Origin: Knufia peltigerae
Taxonomy: Eukaryota; Ascomycota; Eurotiomycetes; Chaetothyriales; Trichomeriaceae
NCBI GenBank assembly: GCA_030247855.1
Contig: JAPDRN010000002.1
Span: forward strand, 186,001-250,000
Length of the DNA stretch: 64,000 bases
Direction of reading: 5' to 3'
Shown: positions 33,744 to 45,700 of the stretch, one piece after another
Layout of the letters: every line of letters begins with the position of its first letter
Numbering within the stretch: position 1 is the first letter of the stretch
The notes under the pieces: model-generated
What the model saw: only the letters and a program-made list of their open reading frames with translations
What the model was told of the DNA's origin: nothing
The model's database searches: none
Position numbers and translations under genes: made by a program

Positions 33744-34318
33744 AAGCTCATCTCATCCAAACACCGTTGGAAGAATCGGCTTTTATTTTGAGAGTTGACT
33801 AATCGTGTTCGAATATGAATACGCTATATACGCGCCATCTATGGTTGGATTTTGGTGCGTTGGTCTAGTGAGACCGTAAGGCAATATGGTCATGATGAAC
33901 AGTAAATTTTGTTCGTTCATGCCATCTGTTGTGATTTTAACTAAGTGGCAAGGATCAAAAAATAGTTGAATTGACCCATCGACACATGTTTGTGCCTCAC
34001 ATGATCGCTAACCCACGGACAAACCCTAGATTACAGCATACACGAATGTGCAATCACCACAAGAGGGGTCATCTGCCGGCTTTACCGACGCATTGAAATT
34101 CAGGTCGGTAATACGGATACGGCTAGTCTTGGGATAACTTACACTTCTATTACCTTCGCCCTTTCCGTATAGCATTGACACGGGAATCATGTGGCCTAAA
34201 GTATTCGAGACAAACTAGCCATACAACGACAGGTACTTTCCTAAGCATCTTGATCTTGATCCTAGAATTATTCTTGTTGAGGATTTTCGAGATCAATTGA
34301 CTTCGAACTGCATCTGTC
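33744..34318. other. Intergenic region, MFS-2 to DUF1254 gene
   Basis: About 575 bases without recognisable coding content. It should contain the MFS-2 terminator and the promoter of the next gene. Confidence 0.45.
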
Positions 34319-35740
34319 ATGTCACAGCAACGACGATCACAAAATGCATTGGCATTTGCATATCAGGTAGATTATCGTAAGCTTCATAATGTTACAAAAG
34401 ACTAAGCACAATAGTATGGTTTCCCACTTTATGCCTTCGCAGAGATGGCTTTAGGGTATCCCGGAGAGACCAACACTCTATATCGAGGGGAGAAGCTGGC
34501 GACAGCTCAAGACAGACATCTCGTCCGACCCAACGTTGACACTTTATACTCGGCCATTTTTTACGACTTAGCAAAGAGGGATCTGGAGTTCATTATTCCT
34601 GAGATCAATGACAGGTACTGGTGTTTTCCGTTCTATGATCTATACGGTAACAACTTCGCCAACATCGGCAGTCTGCAAGGGTGGAAGGCAGGCAAATATC
34701 TACTTAGATATTTCAGTGATGACTTTGGTATCGAATCCAGCGATATCCCCGAAGGGTACCAGGCCGTTGTTAATTCACCAACTCCATACGGGCTGGCACT
34801 TATAAGAATACTGGTGAACAACACAGAGAGCGACGTGGCACGGGTGGTTGAATACCCAGGAAAAATCCAACTCAACCCAGTCAAAAGCAGTATTCACACG
34901 GACATTCCAAGCCTGGATCTCAATCTCTTCAGTTTTATCAGAAACGAAAACATCTCACAAGCTGAGACCGTCTTGCAGTTACTTGCTAAACTGGCACCAT
35001 ATAATCTCTCCCCAGTTGTCAGCGATCGACCGTGGGTCGCCGATATGCTGAGACAAGCTGGAATCTCCAATGGTCAATTTAAGCAGCCCCAAGGCACTGA
35101 TTTGGCTGCGGCGGTCATAGTAGCTGACGATTCGTCTTTGAACTTGAGGCGGCTCGCAGGTATGACTGACCACCTGGGCAACGACTGGTCGAAGACTGCC
35201 GATCACATCCTTGGATACTATGGATCGTTTTACAATGCTCGTCACATCGTGGCTCAACGAGGGTATCTAGCCCTAACCCGCGATCAGTCTTTCTACCCTG
35301 TCTACACAGCTGGTAATCCGTCCATCGCCTATGAGTACTCCATTGGACCTGACGAAGCATATGTCGTGACATTTTCGTCCAAGCCCAAGTTGAAGCGTAC
35401 TGGATTCTGGAGTATAACTGTCTACGACGGCAATGGCTATCTAATCCCGAATGATCTGGAACGATATGTCCTTGGGGATCGGAGTACGATAGCTTACAGC
35501 GATGGCGGCAGGGTGTATGGGGAGAACGAAATCTCTGATGATGCAAGGGATGATCTATTCCAGATACTTTTGCAGCCCGCCGATCTGCGTCCCCCAGAGA
35601 ACTGGATCTCAAACTGGTTGCCGGCGCCAGCAGGAGGCGGGAAGCTTTCGTTCAGCATGCGATTCTACGGGGCTGAAGAGGGTATGTCAAATGGTGAATG
35701 GGTATATCCCGTCATCGAGAAAAGGCAGGCTATGCGATAG
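34319..35740 (+). CDS. DUF1254/DUF1214 domain protein
   Basis: Exon 1 (34319-34366) and exon 2 (34415-35740) give 457 residues. The N-terminal half has the DUF1254 pattern YGFPLYAF, RHLVRPNVDTLYSAIFYDLA and DRYWCFPFYDLYGN. The C-terminal half has the DUF1214 pattern GFWSITVYDGNGYLIPN, RYVLGDR and NWLPAPAGGGKLSFSMRFY. Such two-domain proteins are common in bacteria and fungi and often neighbour oxidative degradation genes, but no reaction is established. The start is chosen because the 16-residue first exon restores the conserved YGFP block after splicing. No signal peptide is seen. Confidence 0.9.
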
Positions 35741-36463
35741 AATCTAGCAGAGGAAGAGGAATATTGCGACTTGGTTTGATGAAGTATCCGGCTCCTGCAG
35801 GCCAAAGTGGTTTGGAGATGTACAAGCTATGCCGAAGCGTGCATCAGAACCTGGAAGTACGATGACTGGCTTCTTCCAGGTATCGTGCAAGACGTTGTCC
35901 TTGTGACATTGCCCGAAGGCTAGTTAGCATTGAAGAATAGCACAAGATAAAGGCATCAAAATATTCTCTCTTCGAGGTCCGGGTAAGAAAGCTGTCGTGA
36001 TTAAAATGCTCTTAGTGGTTTCATCGGGTTCCGTGAGGAGTATGCAGTCCTAATGTCTCCGTTCTTGTCCGTCTACTTGCTCCTCCTAGAGTCATCTGTA
36101 CCTTACTAGTCACATCCTCCCCAGATTCCACCTTCTGCCTTCTGGAGATGCCGCGGTAGATATGGGGGGTCAAGTCCACAAAACCGACTGGCGCAAAATG
36201 CCGGCTGCGCGACCTCTTTGGGAATCCCGGGGCGCACAACCGTTATCCCCACTATCCGGATCCCAACCGAAGTCGGGGATGGGCGTGAAGCAAGCCGAAG
36301 GTTGGAGTAAAGTTTGAGCCCGCAAGAAATACATCATCTTTCCAACATAAGTGACATTAGACAGCAACGAAGCAATATAGAATACACGATCCAGACCAAG
36401 CTTTGCCTCATTACTAGATCTGAAAAAGGTATCACTCAATCACATACAATATCAAGATTGAAG
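35741..36463. other. Intergenic region, DUF1254 gene to SDR-1
   Basis: About 720 bases. Several CGG and CCG words occur near 36240-36280 but no clean palindrome matching the ADH-promoter element. No coding frame recognised. Confidence 0.4.
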
Positions 36464-37594
36464 ATGCCTACCATTCCCAAATACTCCTACAATGGTCCCA
36501 TAGACTGCACAGTCACCCCCGACAAGTCTAAAATGAAGGGCAAGTCTGTCATCATCACTGGTGGCGCAAATGGTATGGGAGAGGTCATGGTCAAGGAATT
36601 CGTGGCTGCTGGAGCATTTGTAACTTTTGCCGATCTTCACCCACGAGGAGCCGACCTGGAAAAGGACCTCAACGCCAACTCTTCAAGTCCCCGGGCTGCC
36701 TTTGTCAGATGCGACATTCGAAACTGGGACGATCAGATCAAGGTATTTGAAGCGGCCAAGAACAGTAGTCCGAACAATAGCGTTGATGTTGTCATTGCCA
36801 ATGCTGGTATCAGTCGAAGCTCGGGAGACAGTCTTTGGAACCTGGATGGTGAGTTGCGACGAAGACGAAAGCATCGTGAGAGATTCTAATCATGAACTCT
36901 TGTCCTTCAGACCCGAATGGGCCACCCACTAAGCCGGACTTGAACATTGTCCACGTCAATCTTGAGGGCACCTTTTACACGTGGAAGTTAGCTGTCCACT
37001 ACTTCCGAAGGCAACCAGACAACGAGGAGAGGGATCGTTGCTTCATCATGACTGGAAGTATGGTTGCTTACATTGACTCTCCGGTGAGTATGGTGTGAGA
37101 AGTGTCTTCATCTTTGCTGACATATCACAAGGGCAACTGGGAATACACGTCGACCAAGTATGGTCTCAAAGGATTCATGAAGACTGTCCGCCGCAATAGC
37201 TGGGAGCAAAGCATCCGAATCAACTATGTAGCACCCTGTTGGATCAAGAGCGCCATCCGAACCAAGGAGTATGAGACATGGCTCATTGAGCACGGTATTG
37301 AATTTGGCGAGCAGATTGACTGTGCTGGTGCAATGATGAGAATCGCTTGCGATAAAGGCGTTAATGGTGAGCCCATGTCAACTTCATCGGTGGAATACTT
37401 GCTAATCTCAATCCTTAGGACGTTCGCTCATGATCACCCCAAGATCATTTGCTGCCCAGGGCTTCGTGGACGTAGACAAGGAAGACTACCGAGACCCGTC
37501 GGACGAGTACTATATCAAGAAGCAGGCTACCCAGCTCCGAATCATTGAGGACCAGTGGCGTGACGATTATAAAGTGAGAATCTACAAGGAATAA
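36464..37594 (+). CDS. Short-chain dehydrogenase/reductase 1
   Basis: Exons 36464-36848, 36911-37083, 37132-37366 and 37419-37594 give 322 residues. The cofactor site TGGANGMG is at about 32-39, DIRN and IANAG follow, and the catalytic Ser (MTGSMVAY) and YTSTK (Tyr ~191, Lys ~195) are intact. The enzyme should interconvert an alcohol and a ketone with NAD(P). The C-terminal extension beyond the usual ~260 residues is charged (VDVDKEDYRDPSDEYYIKK). Family members with this layout resemble 15-hydroxyprostaglandin-dehydrogenase-type SDRs. In the cluster it could provide a second alcohol-oxidation step (inference). Confidence 0.93.
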
Positions 37595-38118
37595 GTCAAA
37601 TACTTTCCCACTAACTGTCGGCAATAGCCACAAGGCCGTCGGAATTAGAAACATAAAAAGATAATGCCATCTGAAAGGAAATTGGGAGACGATATCGTTG
37701 TGGACAATGTCATGTACTTCACCCCCATAGTCTCAAAGTAGATTGTTCGTGGACCCACACAATACTCAAATCGTGGCATCTATCAGTCCTAGGCAATGCC
37801 TTATTGCCAAGTAACAGGATGCACTCTCAAGCTCCGTCTGTGCCGTGCACTACGTGGAGCTTGTAGAAGCGCTAAATGGTCCGGACACAAATCAATATCG
37901 AGTTGCTCAGTCGGCAGGCCGTGCTGGCCGAGCCGAACACAGCTATCTATAAGCGGAGGAGGTACCGACGGTACACCAGGGGGAACGCTTGAGAATCTAG
38001 CGTCTAGAAAATGCGAGGATATTGATCAGAAGTACTGTATTGTCAGAACCACTTTCTTGGAGCACTAAGATTCTCACTTTTGTATTTTAATCTAAGCAGA
38101 CCGAGTTTGGTAGCAAAC
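37595..38118. promoter_or_regulatory. ADH-B upstream region
   Basis: This 524-base stretch lies between SDR-1 and ADH-B, both on the plus strand. It holds the palindrome at 37911-37936. No coding content recognised. Confidence 0.5.
37911..37936. promoter_or_regulatory. Palindrome TCGGC-N16-GCCGA, candidate Zn2Cys6 site
   Basis: Lies about 183 bases before the ADH-B start. The two half sites and the 16-base spacing are the same as in the ADH-A/BVMO-2 promoter, while the spacer differs. The spacer here adds an inner GGCC pair, lengthening the dyad. Confidence 0.5.
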
Positions 38119-39516
38119 ATGGCACCACAACTACCAAAGACCATGTTCGCATGGAGGAAACACAAGGGAAACCCAGAGCCTGTAAATATGACACGAGCTT
38201 CTTGATTTAAATAAACAACATCTGAAACAACATAGGTGTGGGAAGAGGTTTCTGTTCCCACTGTGCGTCCTGGAGGTGTTTTGATCAAACTGTTTGCCTC
38301 TGGAGGTATAGATGGATTGATAGAAGATTACTGAGTTGATTACTGACATTCCTTGTACAGTCTGCCACAGTGACCATTCGCTCCTCACAAACGAGAATCA
38401 GCGTCCATGGTTCGAGGAGAAATATATCATGGTCCGTACAGTTTAGGATCTAAGAGGCAACCTATGCTGACGTTAAGAGTATAACAGGGTCACGAGGGAT
38501 GTGGAGAGATTATCGAGATAGGAGACATGGTCAAAGATTCTGGGTTCAAAGTCGTAAATCGATCAAACCTTGCAGAACACCATAGTCACTGATAAGAACA
38601 GGGCGATAGAATAGCGTCGATTGCAGTACCTGGTTGCGGAGAGAACGACTGTCCAGAATGTTCGCGAGACCTGGCCCAACTTTGCGAGAGGGCTCACCAT
38701 GCCGGTATTGGGCAAGATGGCTTCTACGCGCCTTATGCCCGCCTAGATATCAGAGCCATTGCCAAAGTGCCTGACAGTGAGTTGTTTTCTTTTGCTTTCA
38801 CCTACAACAGTCTCTAACACATAACGAGACATACCTTCCCACGTGGCAGCCGTAGCCACCGATGCTGTCAAGACTAGTTATCATGCCATCATGCGCCGCG
38901 GCGAAGTAAAGCCCACCGAGACGGTGGTGCTGTTCGGGCTAGGCGGCTTGGGTTTTAATGCCTTGCAAATCGTTCTACATATTGGGGCTCGAGTCATCGT
39001 ATCCGACATTCGACAAGAGCTTCTCGACGAGGCCATCAAGATCGGTGTGCCCAGTACAGATGCTATCCCAGCCGGCAAGTCTGTTCAGGAGTTTCTAGAA
39101 GCGAGAGGCTTGTTCGGAAAGATTGACACGACGCTGGACTTTGTTGGAAAGCACCAGACCTTCACTGATGCGCAGCAAGTTTGTGAGTATTACATTCTGT
39201 CATTTGAGCACGCCGTTCTAGGTTGGCTTTTCTAACACACGAAACAGTACGACGAGGGGGCAAGATGGTCTGTATTGGAACTCTGGACATAGAGAACAAG
39301 ATCGATATGAAAATTGGAGTCCGAAAGCGTCTGACTATCAACTTCACCTACGGTGGTCAACTGCGTGACCTCAAAGAAGTACTGGACCTTATTTCCAGAG
39401 GAGTTGTGCAGCCACGGGTCGAGACAGCTGGACTCGAAGACTTTCCAGTTAACTTGAAGAGCTTGTGCGATGGCAAGGTCAAGGCCCGCGTTGCTCTCGT
39501 GCCTCAAGATGCTTGA
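38119..39516 (+). CDS. Zinc-dependent alcohol dehydrogenase B
   Basis: Seven exons, 38119-38181, 38236-38305, 38361-38431, 38488-38553, 38602-38776, 38829-39182 and 39248-39516, give 355 residues. Catalytic-zinc motifs are VCHSDH and GHEGCGE. Structural-zinc cysteines lie at about 102, 107, 110 and 118 (GCGENDCPECSRDLAQLC), and the NAD(P) site is GLGGLG. It is a paralogue of ADH-A with equal lengths for exons 1 to 6; exon 7 is six bases longer. The acceptor of exon 6 was chosen so that PDNIPSHVAAVATDAV is restored. It sits head-to-tail with MBL-B, whereas the A copies converge. Confidence 0.93.
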
Positions 39517-39884
39517 TAGACCGCCATGTACTTGTAGGTCAAATAGGAAGACTACGACTGGGCTGCATGGGCCTGATATTGTTTCGCTGAACTGCGCAGT
39601 TGTAGCCGGATGGGAGGCGAGAGGAACCGTTAAAAGCCCACCGGGGCCTCCACACTACTTTACCCCCAGCAATTTTGCATTGAACCACAAGGGTTACTGT
39701 AAAACCTAAGGCAATTTTTTAGTCATCCGGCAAGATTGTAGGGCTCTAATCAAACTAAGTCGGGCCGGAAAGAAATACTGTGCCGATATCAAATCCAGCG
39801 TACAACTCTTCAGTGCTGAGGACAACGATCATCCCATAATCTACGTCTTGACTCTCTAATTTGGTCCACTCTATCCATACCGAC
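39517..39884. promoter_or_regulatory. MBL-B upstream region
   Basis: This 368-base stretch contains TCGGG-N17-GCCGA at 39760-39786, a near relative of the palindromes in other cluster promoters but imperfect and one base wider. Confidence 0.35.
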
Positions 39885-41159
39885 ATGGCAGCAGCAAAGC
39901 CCCATTTCAAAGTGCCTGCTGGCAACACGGCTGTCGCTGTTCGAATGATCAACCCCGTGAACTTTGGGCCGGCCATACTCACACGGTTCGTCTTGCCTCA
40001 AGTGCCGCACGTCGAGAAGAAGAGACCAGGGCCGTGTCTCACATTTTTACTCGAGCATCCTTCCGGCAGGAAGCTGGTGTTTGACCTGGGTATTCGCAAA
40101 GACTACCAGAACTACTCGCCAACCATTGCCAACTATATCCCTACCACCAATTATACTATCGAAGTCACGAAGAACGTCGCCGATATTCTTGATGAAAACG
40201 ACATTCCTATATCGAGTATTGAGGCCGTGATTTGGAGGTAAGCACCAGCCTTTGAACCGTGTCTTCGAATTTTCTCCAGACGTAGTCTTCCTCTCATCTA
40301 CGACCTGATCCACATTGGTCTTACGTTGACAACCTAATAGTCATTGGCACTGGGACCACATTGGTGACCCATCAACATTCCCCTCATCCACAGACCTTGT
40401 AGTCGGCCAGGGCTTCAAGGATGCAATGTTGCCTGGCTACCCTGGAAACCCAGATTCACCTATTCGTCAGTCAGATTACGAGTAAGTATCCCCACACCCT
40501 GTGGCTCTCCAAGGAAGATCTACCCTATAGAATGTTGATTTGGTGCTCACAGAGGCCGCAACTTGCGCGAAATCACCTTCGAGACCTGCGGCCTCCGTAT
40601 CGGTAAGTTTCCTGCTCACGACTATTTCGGCGATGGGTCCTTCTATCTTCTCGACAGCCCAGGACATGCTGTAGGACATCTATGCGGTCTTGCCCGGACT
40701 ACCGTCGACCCACCTACCTTCATTCTCATGGGTGGCGATATCTGTCACTACCCAGGTATCTTTCGGCCGTCAGAATGGCGGCACATGCCCGACAAGATCT
40801 CACCTAACCCTTTCGACCTACACAGCGAAACTGGCCACAACGTTCCTTTCTGTCTCGGCAGCGCTTGGGAAGAGCTTCAAGTGTCGCGGAACAGGAAGTC
40901 CACAGAGCCGCTTTTTGAGTTGAACTTTGGGCATGATATCCCGCTTGCCAGGAATACGCGGGACCAGCTGCAGGAGCTGGATTGTGATGACGACATCTTT
41001 GTGATTGTGGCGCACGACGCAGGTGTTAGGGATCAGGTCGCATACTTCCCAGAGTCGCTGAATGATTGGAAGAAGAAGGGCTGGGCGGCCGAGACACGAT
41101 GGACGTTCCTACGGGATCTGGAGCCGTATTTCAAGACGAAAAATATTGCAATGTGTTAA
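39885..41159 (+). CDS. Metallo-beta-lactamase-fold lactonase B
   Basis: Exons 39885-40237, 40341-40481 and 40553-41159 give 366 residues. SHWHWDHIGDPSTF holds the HxHxDH zinc motif, with further ligands in DSPGHAVGHLCGL and MGGDICHY. Exons 1 and 2 are 353 and 141 nt, exactly as in MBL-A. The C-terminal third differs mainly by a short insertion (DLHSETGHN). The likely reaction is hydrolysis of a lactone ring, as for MBL-A. Having two copies may reflect different lactone substrates or different regulation (inference). Confidence 0.9.
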
Positions 41160-41296
41160 GCATCGTTGGGAGAGAATATGGCTTAGGCCGTGTACTCCGG
41201 TAGTAGGCCGCTTGATCGTCGAAAATCAACCGAGCATCACAACTCCTGCATTCGGGCTAATCAATATGAAATAGATAGTGAGTGATGCTAAGTACC

Positions 41297-43151
41297 TCAT
41301 AGCTTCGCAAAAAGACTGCTTGCTGCACCATCTTGTGTCTTTCCCTCCTCAGCACGAACCCACTGCTTCATCACTCTCCTCAGTATCTTACCACTTGCAC
41401 TTTTAGGGATGGCGCCGACGAACTTGACGCCTCCCCTCAGCTTCTTGTAATTCACAACACGACCGTCAAACCATTGCCGAATCTTATTCGCAAGCTCTTG
41501 GCTTTCCTTCGTGGTATGCGACGCCTTCAGCACGACATACGCGGTCGGCACCTCCGTTCCCAGTGCCGCCGACTGGACCCCCACGACGGCGCAGTCGTCT
41601 ACGAGCGGGTGATCTAGCAAAAAGCCCTCCAGCTCGACTGGCGCGACTGAGTTGCCCTTGTACTTGATCAGCTCCTTGACGCGGTCTGTGATGAATAGGT
41701 TACCCCTTGGATCAATATATCCGACGTCTCCCGTACGGTACCATCCCGACGGCGACAGGCAATCTCGCGTAGCGGCAACGTTATTATGATAGCCTAAAAA
41801 CACGTTTGGCCCGCGTACGTACAGCTCGCCCACTTGGCCCAATTCCAATCCTTCACTTTCGCTTTGAACCGTAGTTTGTTTCTCGCCTAATGTTGAGGCG
41901 CACTCTTCAAACGGCTGGCAGATTTTGGCCTCAACGTTTGGTAGTAGCTGGCCCGTACTACCGACGGGTCGGTCCCAGTCGTCCCAGGTCTGATTGAAAA
42001 CCGTCGGGCAGGTCTCAGTCATACCGTAACCCTGCTTTATCCGGATGCCTGTGCGGCGATGGCATGCATCGATCAGCTCTTTCGACAGAGGAGCCGCACC
42101 CGAGTTGGCCATGCGGATGCTAGAAAGGTCATAGGACATAACGGCTTTGTCTTTGCATAGGAGCAATACAATGGGTGGCACGATGTATGAGAATGTGATG
42201 GCGTGGCGCTGGACAAGTGCGCACCAAAGCTTGATCTCAAATCGCTCCATCACGATTGCCGTCACGCCTCTGTACAGAGGGTTGATAATGGCTTTTGTGA
42301 GGCCTAGAATATGGTACATTGGCACACAGACTAGTACTTTGTCGCCGCCCAGGCCAGTCTTTGGGAGTGGTATGTCGCGACACGTTTTGGAACCGTCCCA
42401 CGTCAGGTACTCTTGGTCACCAGGCTGTAGTTGGCTGATGTTTGAAGTGACGTTATAGTGCGATAGTTGCACGCCCTTGGGCTTCCCTGTCGTGCCGGAT
42501 GAGTAGACGAGAAAGGCGATGTCCGTTTTGGGTTTAATTTTGGTCGGTGTAGAAGTGTTGGGTGTCGGCCCTGAGCTTAGGGTTCGTAGCTCGGTGAAAT
42601 GTACAATCTGCGAAGATGGATCTCGTTCGGCACCTATCAGCAAAATGGGCAGTCGAGGTATGCCGGCCTGTTGCGCCGCCTCCTTTACGACTGTTAAAGA
42701 GCGATACTGTATGGCAATGGCTTTTGGCTGACTATCCATAAGTTGATTCGCCAGCTCAGTCGCCGTGTAAGCCGGATTGGCGGGCGAGAAGGTTCCTCTA
42801 GCGAGCAAAGTGCCCAGCATCACAACGGGAATGTCGATACTGTTAGAGGCGAAAAGAGTCAAGATGTCGCCCTTTTGCCAGTTGAATGTGCTTTTGAGAC
42901 CAGCCCCGAATGCTTGCGACATCTCTTTGACACCACTGTGGGTATAAAACTTGTCTATGTCGCCATCTTGGAACATTACTGTTGTAGGGTGTAAGTATCA
43001 GCGATGAAGCAAGGCAAATCCGGCAGTGGGATGAGACAGACAGCATACCATGATCTGAAGGAACTGGCCGGCTCTTAGACCCGAAGATAAATGAGAAGAT
43101 GTCTTGCTCAGGGAGAGCAAGACGAGGGAACTGGCTCTGGAAGATGACCAT
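41297..43151 (-). CDS. Acyl-CoA ligase, 4-coumarate-CoA-ligase-like, with PTS1 tail
   Basis: Exons 43151-43049 and 42978-41297 give 594 residues. The AMP-binding signature YSSGTTGKPKG is at about 193-203. YGMTETCPT, the TGDVGYIDPRGNLFITDRVK hinge region and the C-terminal PKSASGKILRR catalytic lysine block are all intact. The enzyme activates a carboxylic acid to its CoA thioester through an acyl-adenylate. The C-terminus is AKL, a good peroxisomal targeting signal type 1, so it likely works in peroxisomes and feeds beta-oxidation. In the cluster it would take the acids released after BVMO and esterase or lactonase action (inference). It lies 3' to 3' with MBL-B, 137 bases apart. Confidence 0.95.
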
Positions 43152-43695
43152 ATCGCCAGTTTACCTGATTAGCAAACATGAAGTGATGTGCAGGGCTGGC
43201 TAACGAGTCCCCTGGTCATACTTAGACTAAATGCAGGGTGAGGCGTGGCTCAATGATCTCAAGGCCTGACGCGTCAAGTCAATTATCATCGTACTAGGCA
43301 TATGAATAGGTAGATGTTCGTGCTGACGCTGGTGGAGCCTGGTGAGCCGATGCTAAAGGGCTCTTACCCGAAAGCCATGTGGTTGGACCCGGCTTTATCA
43401 AGGATGCCGAATACAGTAGCCCGCGCCGAAAGATCGTCGACTAGACCGTGTTGGGTCTGTTTGCTGCCGCTTAAAGATCTATACGAACCCGAGAGCAGGC
43501 GCCCACACGGAACGTAGGTACTGACTTCTGTCATTGATGCTTCGTTGAAGATGGTCCCGATTACTGAGCGTATTTCACTAGACCGCATATCACGCAAGAC
43601 CAGCAAAAGCATATTCAGCAAAGGGTATCGATATTCTGAATCGATACACGCCAAACAATCTAAGTACACCGTCTTCATATCTGAAAATCTCAAAT
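43152..43695. promoter_or_regulatory. Upstream region of the acyl-CoA ligase
   Basis: This 544-base stretch lies between the ligase start and the BVMO-3 stop. No coding frame of note and no clear copy of the ADH-promoter palindrome. Confidence 0.4.
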
Positions 43696-45700
43696 CTATG
43701 TCTTGGGTACTGGGTCCGCAACCTCAACATACCATGACAGGTCGGCGTCCTCTTGCATTTCCCACTCAGTAAAGCCATTTCCCAGGAATCTAAATGGGTT
43801 CCTGGAGTTGTAAACAATGTCATAGTGCTCGGCCCTGATTTCCTTCATCATGGCATTAAAAACCACCGCGCTACCTGCAAAGAGGGCCGTTACCTTGCCG
43901 TCTTGCGTACCGCGTTTGTACCAACTGCGACAGCCACCAGTCCAGACGAGGTTCTTATGGATCTCGTCCTGGTACTCGCAGAAAGCCTGGACCGAGGCGG
44001 CTTTGGGTACCATGTACTTGATATCCTCCGTTGCGATCTTTTTGATCATCTTGACAAAGTAGTCCCCAGTCCAGTTTAGTGACTCGACAAGCGAGCCGTG
44101 ACCGCACAGGCACCGCGGTCCAGCCATGGTAAAGTAGTTGGGGAAGTCATCGGTGCCGACAGATAAATACGAGGTAGGCTCGTCCTTCCACTTCTCAGCG
44201 AGCGCAACGCCGTTCTGTCCAACAATTGGATACCGAGGACACTTGGACACGTCAAAACCTGTGGCACATACGATGACATCGCAATCGAAGTGTTGACCAT
44301 CGGCAGTCTGAACTCCTGTCTCAGTGATGTTGGTAATTGGGCTCGATGTCAGCGAACAATTATGTTTAGAGAATGACTCGAGATAGCCGGGGCCAGGCGT
44401 GACACGACGGCAGCCAATCTCCCACTTAGGAATGAGTTGGTCCATCAGGACAGGGTTGTGGTTTAGTTTCTCGGCCATCTGGGCTGTGGCAAGACGGACA
44501 GTCTCGGCATTATATTCACCTTTAATGAACTTGATAAGAAATAGGGGTTAGCTTTTGGTCCTTGGGTATTGAAGAGGAAGGCATAAGCGCTCACCAAACG
44601 GAATGCTTTGTTTGTGCGGTGAATGATGCCCTTACGGTACTCGCGGTGTTGCACTGGGTCGTGATACTTCTCCTTTTCGCTCTCATAATAGGCCGGGTTG
44701 GTGTCGTCGGTGTCTCGTCCTAGATGCTTAGATGCAGGAACTCGGTAATAAACCCAAGCAGGCCCTCGAATGAAGTTCCGGACTGTTGTACCAGGCAGCT
44801 TGGTCATCTGAGGCACAATTTGGATGCCAGACGACCCGTTGCCGATGACCGCGATTCTCTTATTGGAGTAATCATAATCATGCACCCAGCGTCCAGAGTG
44901 CGTCTTGTGACCCTTGAACTTCTCGATACCGGGGATCTTGGGCCAGACAGGCTCGCTGTAAGGCGATCGCTGGTTAGTTTTCATAGAATAATAAGGGGAT
45001 GGTGCGTATCTCCAACGTACACAAGGTTGCCCTGAGCCGACATGATGATGTCTGCATATTCCACGCGTTTAACACCTTCGTGCTCCATCGTCACCTCCCA
45101 CTTTCCGGAATCTTCTTGCCAATGGGCGCTGAGTACCCGTGTGTTCAGTTGAACATCACGGTCGAGATTCCATTTTCTGACTGTGCGCTTTATATAGGCG
45201 TGGATCTCAGGGCCACTGGAATAGAAGCGTGGCCAGTCTGGATTAGGGTCAAAGGGAAATGCCTTTCACCAGTATCAGTATCACTACTATCCAGACCCCA
45301 TAGACATAAAACTCACATATATATGCGAGGGCACGTCGCATTGCACGCCTGGATAAGTGTTTACCAGCCATGTACCTCCAACATCGCTGCGTGCCTCGTA
45401 CATGCTATGGTGGATAAATTCCTGCAACTCTGGAAAACGATGTTGGAACTTGTGGGCAAGCAAAAGGCCAGAGAAACCTGCGCCGATCGTGATTATGCGT
45501 AATTTACGTGGCTTGAGCGCAAACTTGTTGTAGAAAGGAACCGAGGTCGTGCTTTCGGCGGCAGCAGCCTTGATATTGTGTCCGATGCCGTTCACCTTGG
45601 TGGTTGCCCTGTTCTTCAAAGTCTCTGGGTAGACAGCGGGAACTTCACCGTCCGTGACAAGCGGTGACAATGAACCCGAATTCTCCATGTATGGCGACAT
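43696..45700 (-). CDS. Baeyer-Villiger monooxygenase 3 (paralogue of BVMO-1)
   Basis: Exons 45700-45317, 45262-45021, 44955-44595 and 44529-43696 give 606 residues. The FAD motif GAGFSG, fingerprint FKGHKTHSGRWV and NADPH motif GNGSSG are all present. ATGFDVSKCPRYPIVGQN and the C-terminal RNPFRFLGNGFTEWEM match BVMO-1 closely. Exon 2 is 242 nt in both genes. BVMO-3 has one more intron, after AFRL. The start at 45700 (MSPYMENSG) is aligned with MAPYLGTNG of BVMO-1; an upstream continuous frame reaches 45889 but lacks support. It is divergent from TF-B just as BVMO-1 is from TF-A. Confidence 0.95.
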
